The translations under genes were made by a program, and so were the position numbers. A stretch of DNA of 64,000 nucleotides from M3007 sp044230315 (GTDB lineage Bacteria > Bacteroidota > Bacteroidia > Chitinophagales > Saprospiraceae). The notes beneath the pieces were generated by a model, which saw only the letters and a program-made list of their open reading frames with translations, was not told where the DNA came from and ran no database searches. Of this stretch, positions 41,123 to 49,096 are shown piece after piece (positions within the stretch are counted from its first letter, which is position 1; each line of letters opens with the position of its first letter). The stretch lies in NCBI GenBank assembly GCA_044230315.1, contig JBGARJ010000027.1, forward strand, positions 9,554 to 73,553. The letters are read 5' to 3'.

Positions 41123-42199
41123 TCAAACCGTTACGGCGGCCGGGGTCCGGAAGGATATGCGAATACCCCGGGGCGCATTGGCCTGTATCAACAGCGGTTC
41201 GCCAAATTGTTTTTCCAGCCGCATACGGGTATTGTACAGGCCGGTACCGCTGCCCGAGCGGGTCAGCATTTCCGGAATTCCCATGCCCGTATCGGCCACT
41301 TCAAAGGACAGGAAGCCATCGCCGGCCTGCACCGAAATGCGGACGCTGACCGGTTTTACACTGGGCCCGACCGCGTGTTTGACCGCGTTTTCCACCAAAG
41401 GCTGCAACAGCATCGGGGGGATTTCCGTATCGAGCAACGCCTCAGGCACCTCAATTTGAATCGACAACCGGTCGCCAAACCGCTGTTTTTCCAGGTCGAG
41501 GTAGTTTTTTAGAAAGGCTATTTCGTCGCGCAGCGGCACTGTGTCGGTCCGGCTGGCCATCAGGCCGAACCGGAAAACATCGGCCAGTTTGGCGATCAGT
41601 TCCCGGGTATGTTCCAGTTGGGGCGGTACGGAAGCGCTGATACTATTTAGGGTATTGAATAAAAAATGCGGTTGTATCTGGGCTTTCAACGCGTTGATTT
41701 CGCTTTGGAAAACCAGTCGCTGCAGTTCCTGCGCCAGCCGGTTCATCCGTCGTTCGCGCAACAGGTATTCATAGGAGTGAAATACCCCGAACTGGACGAG
41801 GTAAAACAACGACGGGATGTAGATATCCCAAACGGCTTCGTTGCCCGTGAGGTACCGTTCCCCAAACCAGTCGCAGCACAGGCGGAACAACCACCGCCAG
41901 GCCACCACATATGCAGCCCCCAACGGAATATGCAACAGCAGGCGGCGCCAGGCCGGCCAATGGCCCAGGCGCCGGAAGATCAGCCACCAGATCGGCAGGG
42001 TGAGCGCCGCTTTTAAACTGTAATCCAGCACAATACGTTGCCACAAACTAAAGCGAAAGCCGCTGCTGATGTGCAAGGTCAGCCAGTATAAGGCGCCGAA
42101 CCCGAAATAAAAAAATACCATGACCAGCATCTGCCAGCCCTGGATCCCCCAAACCAAGGGCCGGTGCAGCCAGGAAGGAGCCTCGTTATCCAATTGCAT
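41123..42199 (-). CDS. LytS-type sensor histidine kinase
   Basis: 358 residues. Four hydrophobic segments in residues 20-145, then the His_kinase domain with LKAQIQPHFLFNTLNSISASV (His178) and an ATPase domain (LLQPLVENAVKHAVGP, ADTGMGIP, GTGLYNTRMRLEKQFG). Partner of the regulator at 40355-41095. It is divergent from the barrel gene at 42387, and a perfect 20-bp inverted repeat lies between the two genes, a possible site for the regulator. Confidence 0.94.
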   Translation of the reverse strand: MQLDNEAPSWLHRPLVWGIQGWQMLVMVFFYFGFGALYWLTLHISSGFRFSLWQRIVLDYSLKAALTLPIWWLIFRRLGHWPAWRRLLLHIPLGAAYVVAWRWLFRLCCDWFGERYLTGNEAVWDIYIPSLFYLVQFGVFHSYEYLLRERRMNRLAQELQRLVFQSEINALKAQIQPHFLFNTLNSISASVPPQLEHTRELIAKLADVFRFGLMASRTDTVPLRDEIAFLKNYLDLEKQRFGDRLSIQIEVPEALLDTEIPPMLLQPLVENAVKHAVGPSVKPVSVRISVQAGDGFLSFEVADTGMGIPEMLTRSGSGTGLYNTRMRLEKQFGEPLLIQANAPRGIRISFRTPAAVTV

Positions 42200-42263
42200 C
42201 GCGCGACTTTTTTTTCACAACATGCAAGTTTACAACTTTCCCATCCAAGCAGCTTTCGCCCAA

Positions 42264-42317
42264 TTGCAGTATGCGTCGGTGAACAACCAGCCAGCCATTC
42301 ACCGACGCATACTGCAA
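42264..42317. promoter_or_regulatory. Perfect 20-bp inverted repeat between divergent genes
   Basis: TTGCAGTATGCGTCGGTGAA (42264-42283) is repeated as its exact reverse complement at 42298-42317, with a 14-nt spacer. It lies 65 nt upstream of the kinase start and 70 nt upstream of the barrel start. It could be a cruciform-type operator or a leader hairpin in either mRNA. Confidence 0.7.
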
Positions 42318-42386
42318 CCTATCGAACCGCACTTTGTCTGCTCGCTTGTAAAGCCTCATTTTTGTTCCACAACTACCCTACCTCTT

Positions 42387-44774
42387 ATGCGTACCTTTCT
42401 ACTGCTGTTCTGTCTCGCACCCCTGTCCTTGCTGGCGCAAAACATCGCTTTTCAGATCACCGACTCCGGCGGCCAACCCCTTGAAGGCGCAGTGGCCAGC
42501 CTGTTTCAATCGGCCGATTCAACCCTGCTCAAAACCGAACTCAGCGACCGGAATGGCGCGGTCGTTTTTGAGAAAAAGCCGGTACAGGCCACTTTTATCT
42601 ATATTGAAGCGCTCGGTTATCGCCCAATTTATGTCGGCGCCGAACAGGCGGGCGGGCAAGTGCTGGCCCTGGAAGAAATTTCGGTGGGGCTCAAAGAAGT
42701 GACCGTTTCGGCCAGGAAGAACCTGTTCGAAGTTCAGGCCGACAAGCTGGTGGTCAACGTCGAGAATTCGGTGCTCGCCACCGGCAACAGCGCTTTCGAA
42801 ATTCTGCGCAAAAGCCCGGGCGTGATCATCGATCAGAACGACAACCTCTCGCTGCGCGGCAAAAACGGCGTGCGCATCCTGATTGACGGCAAACCGTCGC
42901 CGCTTGGCGCCGCCGACCTGGCTGCCCTGTTGCAAGGCATGCAGGCCTCCGATATCGAAAGTATCGAGATCATCGCCAACCCATCGGCGCGATACGACGC
43001 GGCAGGCAATGCGGGCATTATTAATATCCGGCTGAAAAAGAACAAAAACTTCGGGGCCAACGGATCCCTTGGGTTGGGTTACGCGCAGGCGCTGCATGCC
43101 AGGGCCAATACCAACGGCAACATCAACTACCGAAACAAAAACATCAACCTGTTTGCCAACTACGGCAACAATTGGGGCAACAACTGGAGTTTCTTTAATT
43201 TTTACCGGGAACAAAACGACACCGTGTTCGACCAGAAAACCCAAAGCAATTACCATGGCCTGAAACAAAACTTCAAAGCCGGCGCCGACCTTTTCCTGCC
43301 CGGCCAGCAGACGCTTGGTTTGTTGGTGAGCGGCTTTGCCAACCAAAACATCGGTTCCTCCTTAACCAGGGCGCCCATCGCGCCGAAAAACAACCCCGAG
43401 GCTATCAGCGAACTGCTTCTCGCCAACGGCGAACGCAACAACCAGCGTTGGAACACCAACCTGAACCTCAACTATGTTTGGAACCCCCGGAAAGACCGCA
43501 GCCTCAGCGCCGACGTCGATTACGGTTATTTCAACCTGCGGGGTACGGAACGCATCCCCAACCGGTATGTATCGGTGGATGACGAATCCGCGACCCTTAG
43601 CGAAGAAGTGTTCTACTCCGAGACGCCTACGCTGATCCACCTGATGTCGGTAAAGGCCGACTGGGAGCAACCATTGGCAGCCGGCAAACTGGAGGCCGGA
43701 TTCAAATCGGCGCGGGTCGCCACCGATAATACCTTTGATTTTTACAATGAAGAAAACGGCCTCAACGTGTACGACCCACTGCGGAGCAACCAATTTGTGT
43801 ACACCGAATGGATCCATGCCGCTTACCTGCAATGGGGCCGGGAATGGAAAACCTGGGGCCTGCAGGCCGGCTTGCGCGCCGAACAAACCGCCAGCGAGGG
43901 CGATTTGCGCACCGCCAACGATATCGCCGATAAAAACGTCAAACGCGCGTACACCGACCTGTTTCCGAGCGCGAGCATATCATGGTCGGCCAATGCTAAA
44001 AATCGTTTCGCTCTGAGCTACAGTCGCCGGATCGACCGGCCGGTGTACGCCGATCTGAATCCTTTTGAATTCCGGCTCAACGACCTCACTTATTCCAAAG
44101 GTAACCCCTTTCTCAAGCCGCAGTACACAGACAATATTGCCCTGAACCACACCTGGAACTGGAAACTCAATACGGCCTTGTCGTACAGTTATGTAAGCGG
44201 TTTTTTTGCCAACGTATCGGATACCACCGAAGGGCGGCGCAGTTTTCTCCGCAAAGAGAATTTCCGCCGGCAGGATGTGTGGAGCCTGTCTTCCAGTTAT
44301 CCCTTCCAGATTACCGGCTGGTGGAGCGGGTACGCCACGGCCACGGCGGCGCTTAATCAGTTCCGGGCCGAATTTGCCCCGGGGAAAAGCATCCGGATCG
44401 ACAACTACGCGGTGAGCACATTCCTTCAAAACGCCTTTACATTGGGGCAGGGCATCACGCTCGAACTGAGCGGCAGCTTCAACACGCCCAGCGTTTGGGG
44501 CGGCACCTACCGGACCCGCGCCTTTTGGTTTATGGACGCGGGCCTCCAAAAGAAATTCGATCAGTTGACCCTCCGGATAGCCGTGAGCGATATTTTCCTG
44601 TCGATGCGCTGGCGCGGCGTGGCCGAGTTCGGCGGCTTGTATGCCGTGGCTTCGGGGGGCTGGGAAAGCCGGCAGTTTCGTTTGAATGCCACGTATAGCT
44701 TTGGCAAATCGACGGTTAAAAAAGCCCGCCAGCGCAAATCAGGATTGGACGACCTGAACAAACGCGTGGAATGA
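42387..44774 (+). CDS. Outer membrane beta-barrel / TonB-receptor-like protein (OMP_b-brl_3 type)
   Basis: 795 residues from the ATG at 42387 (signal peptide MRTFLLLFCLAPLSLLAQ; the upstream extension to 42120 crosses the operator region). N-terminal CarboxypepD_reg-like domain (NIAFQITDSGGQPLEGAVASLF, about 18-95), then a plug-like domain (SAFEILRKSPGVIIDQNDNLSLRGKNGVRILIDGKPSPL split over about 135-175; IESIEIIANPSARYDAAGNAGIINIRLKK at about 190-218), then a barrel to the C-terminus. The ANPSARYDAAGNAGIINI phrase is typical of the Bacteroidota outer membrane beta-barrel family PF14905. A ligand is not known. It may be regulated by the divergent LytS/LytTR pair. Confidence 0.9.
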   Translation: MRTFLLLFCLAPLSLLAQNIAFQITDSGGQPLEGAVASLFQSADSTLLKTELSDRNGAVVFEKKPVQATFIYIEALGYRPIYVGAEQAGGQVLALEEISVGLKEVTVSARKNLFEVQADKLVVNVENSVLATGNSAFEILRKSPGVIIDQNDNLSLRGKNGVRILIDGKPSPLGAADLAALLQGMQASDIESIEIIANPSARYDAAGNAGIINIRLKKNKNFGANGSLGLGYAQALHARANTNGNINYRNKNINLFANYGNNWGNNWSFFNFYREQNDTVFDQKTQSNYHGLKQNFKAGADLFLPGQQTLGLLVSGFANQNIGSSLTRAPIAPKNNPEAISELLLANGERNNQRWNTNLNLNYVWNPRKDRSLSADVDYGYFNLRGTERIPNRYVSVDDESATLSEEVFYSETPTLIHLMSVKADWEQPLAAGKLEAGFKSARVATDNTFDFYNEENGLNVYDPLRSNQFVYTEWIHAAYLQWGREWKTWGLQAGLRAEQTASEGDLRTANDIADKNVKRAYTDLFPSASISWSANAKNRFALSYSRRIDRPVYADLNPFEFRLNDLTYSKGNPFLKPQYTDNIALNHTWNWKLNTALSYSYVSGFFANVSDTTEGRRSFLRKENFRRQDVWSLSSSYPFQITGWWSGYATATAALNQFRAEFAPGKSIRIDNYAVSTFLQNAFTLGQGITLELSGSFNTPSVWGGTYRTRAFWFMDAGLQKKFDQLTLRIAVSDIFLSMRWRGVAEFGGLYAVASGGWESRQFRLNATYSFGKSTVKKARQRKSGLDDLNKRVE

Positions 44775-44786
44775 GCGGTTGCTCGG

Positions 44787-44992
44787 TTCTACTTTGTTAA
44801 ATTAGGGAAATAGGCAATGTTATTTAACCAAGGTTCGACATAGTTTGCTGGTAGCGAGGACGACAACAGGGGCATTTTATTGAAAATCAAGCCCTAACGC
44901 CGTCGTTGACGTCCTCGCCAACAACATGCGTAGTCGTCTGATCTTTTTTTATGATGATCGCCTTCCTATTTCTTTAATTTGACAAAGTAGAA
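44787..44992. repeat. 206-bp MITE-like element with 28-bp terminal inverted repeats
   Basis: The left end (44787-44814, starting TTCTACTTTGTTAAATTA) and the reverse complement of the right end (44965-44992) agree at 25 of 28 positions. Inside, GCGAGGACGACAAC (44854-44867) pairs with GTTGACGTCCTCGC (44905-44918) at 13 of 14. No open frame is present, so it would be non-autonomous or a structured intergenic repeat. The core motif (TTTGCTGGTAGCGAGGACG) recurs as TTTGCTGTTGGCGAGGACG at 63856-63874. No clear target site duplication is seen. Confidence 0.6.
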
Positions 44993-45024
44993 TCAGCGTC
45001 GATCCCGAAGCCCCGCCCGGCCGC

Positions 45025-45591
45025 TCATTTTTTCACTTTATCCGGATTGCCCTTTACAAACGCTCCCCAGCCGCTGTACGACTTTTGTCCTTTCATTGGT
45101 CCCGACGATTGGAACCAATGGCACACTGCAGCCGCCAGTGCATCGGTGGCATCGAAGTATTTTTCCTGAAAAGGGCGTTTAAGGATATTTTCGAGCATGC
45201 CGGCCACTTGCTCTTTGGAAGCGTTGCCGTTGCCGGTTATGGCGCGCTTGATCTTCTTGGGCATATATTCCGTGATTACGAGGCCATTGACCATGCCGGC
45301 CGCGATGGCTACTCCCTGCGCCCGGCCCAGTTTGAGCATCGATTGCGGATTTTTGGCATAAAACGGCGCTTCAATAGCCATCTCGGTAGGATGATATTGC
45401 CGGACCAGGTCCTGCACCTGTTCGAAAATATACCGCAGTTTTACGGTGTGGTCCGCTCCGAGGTGGGCAAAGGTGACCACCCCGATCTCCAACACCTGAA
45501 TGGCGCGTTTGTCGGCGTCGATAAGGGCAAAGCCCAGGACGTTGGTGCCGGGGTCTATGCCGAGAATGCGGGTTACTGCGGGTTCTGTCAT
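45025..45591 (-). CDS. ruvC: Crossover junction endodeoxyribonuclease RuvC
   Basis: 188 residues. The RNase H-fold acidic residues are visible: Asp13 in LGIDPGTNVLG, Glu74 in MAIEAPFYAKN, and Asp147/Asp150 in YFDATDALAAAVCHW; the GRAQGVAIAAG helix is also typical. RuvC cuts Holliday junctions processed by RuvAB in recombination repair. It follows the MITE-like element on the other side of the barrel gene and has no visible operon partners here. Confidence 0.96.
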   Translation of the reverse strand: MTEPAVTRILGIDPGTNVLGFALIDADKRAIQVLEIGVVTFAHLGADHTVKLRYIFEQVQDLVRQYHPTEMAIEAPFYAKNPQSMLKLGRAQGVAIAAGMVNGLVITEYMPKKIKRAITGNGNASKEQVAGMLENILKRPFQEKYFDATDALAAAVCHWFQSSGPMKGQKSYSGWGAFVKGNPDKVKK

Positions 45592-45685
45592 GGTATTTCG
45601 CCTCCGGAATCCGGGTCAAAATGGTCTTTTTAAAATTTTATCCACCAAATGTACGGCCCTTGTCTTGGCCCACCCGGGCATTTTC

Positions 45686-45693
45686 TACATTTG
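45686..45693 (+). promoter_or_regulatory. -7 promoter element of the dehydrogenase gene
   Basis: TACATTTG, a full TAnnTTTG match, about 120 nt before the ATG at 45815. It gives the dehydrogenase-thioesterase pair a fairly long leader. Confidence 0.45.
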
Positions 45694-45814
45694 CGCCGCA
45701 AAAATATTCCAGGCCCTGTTTCGTAAGTGACCCGCCAACCGGTTTTAGTCTAAACAGCAATTTTGTTCTCCCCTCACTTACGATGCAAGACTCACGACGC
45801 ACGATTCAACAGAT

Positions 45815-46972
45815 ATGGAAATCATTGGCATACTCGGTGCCGGCGCAATGGGCAGCGGAATTGCCCAGGTAGCCGCCGCCTGCGGACACGAAGTAGTGGT
45901 GTGCGACAACCTCACTCCGGCGCTCACCAAGGCGGGTAAAAAAATCCAGGCCACGCTCAAGACCCTGGTGGAGAAAGACAAAATCACCGACGGTGATGCA
46001 TATTCCCTGTTCAGCAGGATCCGTTTCACCGACCATATGAGCGATTTTCGCGATTGCTCGATCGTCATAGAAGCCATCGTAGAAGAAATAGAGCCGAAAC
46101 AAATCGCTTTCAAAAGTATCGAGGCGATCGTGGACACCGAAACTATTATCGCCAGCAATACCTCCTCGCTGTCTATTTCGGCCATGGGCGCCCAAATGAA
46201 ACACCCCGAACGAACCATGGGCATCCACTTCTTCAACCCCGCCCCCCTGATGCGGTTGGTGGAGATCATCCCGGCCCTGCAAACCGATTTTGCGTATATC
46301 GAACGCGCCCGGCAACTGATCGGCAGTTGGGGAAAAACGACCGTACTGGCCAAAGACACGCCGGGGTTTATCGTCAACCGCGTTGCCCGGCCCTATTACG
46401 GCGAATCGCTGCGCATTCTCGAGGAAGGCATAGCCGATGCGGCAACGATCGATTGGGCGTTGCGCGAGTTGGGCGGCTTCCGCATGGGCCCGTTCGAACT
46501 GATGGATTATATCGGCAACGACATCAATTACACCGTCACGGAAACCGTTTTCCGGTCGTTTTACTTCGACCCCCGGTACAAACCTTCTTTTACCCAAAAA
46601 CGGCTCGTGGATGCGCACTATTTCGGACGCAAAGTCGGGCGCGGTTTCTACGATTACAGCGAGGGGGTTGAAATGCCGCAACCAAACCAGGACATCACTC
46701 TGGGCAAACAAATCCTGACCCGCGTGTTGTCGATGCTGATCAACGAGGCCGCCGATGCGCTCTACCTGAATGTCGCCAGCCGTGACGACATCGACCTGGC
46801 CATGACCCAGGGCGTCAACTACCCAAAAGGGTTGTTGCTTTGGGCCGACGACCTGGGGATCGGGAATATCGTATCGCAACTCGACTGGCTCCATGCCGAA
46901 TATTGCGACGACCGGTACCGTTGTTGCCGCCTGCTGCGGATCATGGCCCGCGAAAAGCGCACATTTTATTAG
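45815..46972 (+). CDS. 3-hydroxyacyl-CoA dehydrogenase (PaaH/Hbd-like, two C-terminal domains)
   Basis: 385 residues. The NAD-binding Rossmann motif is GILGAGAMGSGIAQ at the N-terminus. The catalytic Ser/His/Glu/Asn set is seen in ASNTSSLSI, MGIHFFNPAPLMRLVEI and VNRVARPYYGE. Two C-terminal 3HCDH domains follow (about 183-280 and 285-375; MGPFELMDYIGNDINYTVTE and LAMTQGVNYPKGLLLWADDLG), which is the PaaH/PimF arrangement. It oxidises L-3-hydroxyacyl-CoA to 3-ketoacyl-CoA. The PaaI-like thioesterase gene starts 19 bases downstream, which points to aromatic (phenylacetyl-CoA) or branched acyl-CoA breakdown, though other paa genes are not here. Confidence 0.92.
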   Translation: MEIIGILGAGAMGSGIAQVAAACGHEVVVCDNLTPALTKAGKKIQATLKTLVEKDKITDGDAYSLFSRIRFTDHMSDFRDCSIVIEAIVEEIEPKQIAFKSIEAIVDTETIIASNTSSLSISAMGAQMKHPERTMGIHFFNPAPLMRLVEIIPALQTDFAYIERARQLIGSWGKTTVLAKDTPGFIVNRVARPYYGESLRILEEGIADAATIDWALRELGGFRMGPFELMDYIGNDINYTVTETVFRSFYFDPRYKPSFTQKRLVDAHYFGRKVGRGFYDYSEGVEMPQPNQDITLGKQILTRVLSMLINEAADALYLNVASRDDIDLAMTQGVNYPKGLLLWADDLGIGNIVSQLDWLHAEYCDDRYRCCRLLRIMAREKRTFY

Positions 46973-46991
46973 TATCGTACTGTCAACCGTC

Positions 46992-47399
46992 ATGACGCCA
47001 TTGGAAATATTTCACCGTATGTTCGACCACGACCCGTTCAGCCAATGGATGGGCATGGAACTGGTATCGGTCGGACCGGGCGTCTGCACCCTGCAGATGA
47101 GGGTACGGGCGGAAATGCTCAATGGATTTGGCGTGGCGCACGGCGGCATCACCTTTTCACTGGCCGACAGCGCCTTTGCTTTCGCCTGCAATTCGCGCGG
47201 GCGCCATACGGTATCGATCCATTGTACGATTGAGCATGTTTCCCCGGTACGCGAAGGCGACGTGCTGACGGCCACGGCAACAGAGGAAAACCTGGGCAAC
47301 AGTTTGTCAAATTATGCCATCCGGGTCGAGAAGGCCGACGGCACCCCGGTCGCTTTTTTTCGCGGCGTAGCGTACCGGAAACAACGGGAATGGGAGTGA
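46992..47399 (+). CDS. PaaI-family hotdog thioesterase
   Basis: 135 residues from the ATG at 46992 (the longer frame to 46893 overlaps the dehydrogenase). The hotdog fold signature MLNGFGVAHGGITFSLADSAFAFACNS contains the HGG motif and the catalytic Asp of PaaI-type enzymes; the downstream SIHCTIEHVSPVREGDVLTA is also typical. PaaI hydrolyses hydroxyphenylacetyl-CoA and related CoA esters, often as a release valve of the phenylacetate pathway. It follows the PaaH-like dehydrogenase closely and is surely in its operon. Confidence 0.92.
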   Translation: MTPLEIFHRMFDHDPFSQWMGMELVSVGPGVCTLQMRVRAEMLNGFGVAHGGITFSLADSAFAFACNSRGRHTVSIHCTIEHVSPVREGDVLTATATEENLGNSLSNYAIRVEKADGTPVAFFRGVAYRKQREWE

Positions 47400-47414
47400 G
47401 GAGAATACAGAGCC

Positions 47415-47458
47415 TCCGGCGTGAATTTCCAATGTCCAACAAGGAAATTCACGCCGGA
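47415..47458. terminator. Perfect 16-bp hairpin downstream of the thioesterase gene
   Basis: TCCGGCGTGAATTTCC (47415-47430) and GGAAATTCACGCCGGA (47443-47458) are exact reverse complements with a 12-nt loop, 15 bases after the stop. There is no U-run, so it may stabilise the mRNA 3' end or act through Rho. Confidence 0.55.
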
Positions 47459-47682
47459 CACGCCTGATGGGGAATGCGAAATGGCGTGGCGTACCGGAGC
47501 ATAGTGGGAGGGGCGTTGGATATTGTGTTTGCATGCGCTGGATCGTGCCATTTGTTTTGATGTGTTTGGACAGGATTTACAAGATTCTTAATTTGAGCGA
47601 CGATTTGGGATTGCGGCTGGTTAACCCCGCTTATTCGAACGATTTAAGACTGGCGGGTCAGCCCCTGAACATACTAAAGAAA

Positions 47683-49023
47683 ATGAAACGTTTACTGCCA
47701 ATACTCGGCTGGCTACTGGCAATCGGCTTGCCTGCGCAGAACGTTGCGCCGGTGGTACAGATCGCCGTCACCGACATTTCCTGCGCCGGCCAATCCGATG
47801 GCCAGATGGAACTCACCCTGCTGAGCGGCACTACGCCGGCACCCTTTCAATGGACCAATCTCAATACGGCGGCGCAGGGTGCGGGTCAGTTTGCAGCGCT
47901 GAATCAACCGATCGTATTATCCAACCTGAAGGCCGGTTTGTACCGCTTTAAGTTTGCCAGCGCCGACGGCGTCGACACCGTCATTCAACGCCTGTTGAAC
48001 GAGCCGTTTCCGCTGCACGCCAAGTTATTTCTGCTCACCGATTTTTCGGGTTTCCAGGTGCCCTGCGCCGACGGCGCCGACGGCAAAGTGCTACTGGATG
48101 TGACCGGTGGAACGCTGCCGCTGACGTATCAATGGTCAAACGGCGACAAGGGTGCGCGTGCCGACAGCCTCCCGGCCGGGCCGGTATCGGTGACGGTAAG
48201 CGATGCAAACGGATGCACCCTGACGGCCGATACGACCCTGACGGCGCCTCCGCCCATTACCGCTATGCTGGAGGTGGTCGGTGAAACCTGCTTCGGACAA
48301 AACACAGGCCGGATTGGTGTTCAGGCTGTTTCCGGCGGCGTGCCGCCCTACCAGTTTGCGCTCAACAACGACCCGCCCGGCAACCAGCTGCTTTGGACCG
48401 ACCAACCCCACGGGCAGTACTTTCTGCATATCACCGACGCTGCCGGCTGCGTCCATACGGAGGGCGTAATTCTGCCCAGCGGCCTGGAATTCACCCTGAA
48501 ATTAGGCAACGATACCACCATGTTATCGGGCGATTCGCTGCTGCTTCAACTGCAGATCAGTCCGCCCGCCGACACGCTCATTTGGCAACCCAGCGCCGGT
48601 GTGCATATGCTGACCCCGGATTTGGTATTGCTCACGCCGTTTCTGAGCACTACCTACCGGGTGATCGCGCGGAGTGCCGACGGGTGCCTGGCGCAGGACG
48701 ATCTGCGCGTGTCGGTGAACCGCGACCGATCCACATACGCGCCCAACGCTTTTGCGCCGGATGCGCAAAACAGCGAAAACCGATCGTTTACGCTCTTTGG
48801 CGGCGCGGGCATCCGTACGATTGCCTGGCTTCAGGTATACGACCGGTTCGGAAGGTTGTGGTTTGAAAACCGCAATTTCCCGATCAACGACCCGGCATCC
48901 GGCTGGAACGGCTCCGGCGGTGGCGACGACGCCCCGCCGGGGGTTTACCTCTGGCGCGCCCTGTTGCGCTATACCGACGGGCGGGAAGTCCGGCTTCAGG
49001 GCGATTTGACCTTAATTCGCTGA
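47683..49023 (+). CDS. SprB-repeat protein with T9SS type B sorting domain
   Basis: 446 residues from the ATG at 47683 (signal peptide MKRLLPILGWLLAIGLPAQ). Two to three SprB-like repeats are seen (VPCADGADGKVLLDVTGGTLPLTYQWSNGDKG; TCFGQNTGRIGVQAVSGGVPPYQF), each ending in a D..GC turn. The C-terminus (STYAPNAFAPDAQNSENRSFTLFGG ... LQVYDRFGRLWFENRNFPIND ... PGVYLWRALLRY) is a T9SS type B/CHU_C sorting domain. It should be exported through the type IX system and attached at the surface, perhaps as a gliding or adhesion factor like SprB. It is a short relative of the giant protein at 21630-28903. Confidence 0.88.
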   Translation: MKRLLPILGWLLAIGLPAQNVAPVVQIAVTDISCAGQSDGQMELTLLSGTTPAPFQWTNLNTAAQGAGQFAALNQPIVLSNLKAGLYRFKFASADGVDTVIQRLLNEPFPLHAKLFLLTDFSGFQVPCADGADGKVLLDVTGGTLPLTYQWSNGDKGARADSLPAGPVSVTVSDANGCTLTADTTLTAPPPITAMLEVVGETCFGQNTGRIGVQAVSGGVPPYQFALNNDPPGNQLLWTDQPHGQYFLHITDAAGCVHTEGVILPSGLEFTLKLGNDTTMLSGDSLLLQLQISPPADTLIWQPSAGVHMLTPDLVLLTPFLSTTYRVIARSADGCLAQDDLRVSVNRDRSTYAPNAFAPDAQNSENRSFTLFGGAGIRTIAWLQVYDRFGRLWFENRNFPINDPASGWNGSGGGDDAPPGVYLWRALLRYTDGREVRLQGDLTLIR

Positions 49024-49084
49024 TTTTAGCGCGGGTTTTGCGCCTGTATTGCAAAACGAAGTCCTTGAAAAACGCAATACGATC

Positions 49085-49092
49085 TACCTTTG
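49085..49092 (+). promoter_or_regulatory. -7 element very close to the TolC-family start codon
   Basis: TACCTTTG is a full match and ends only 4 nt before the ATG at 49097, so transcription should start at or next to the start codon. Confidence 0.55.
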
Positions 49093-49096
49093 CGGG

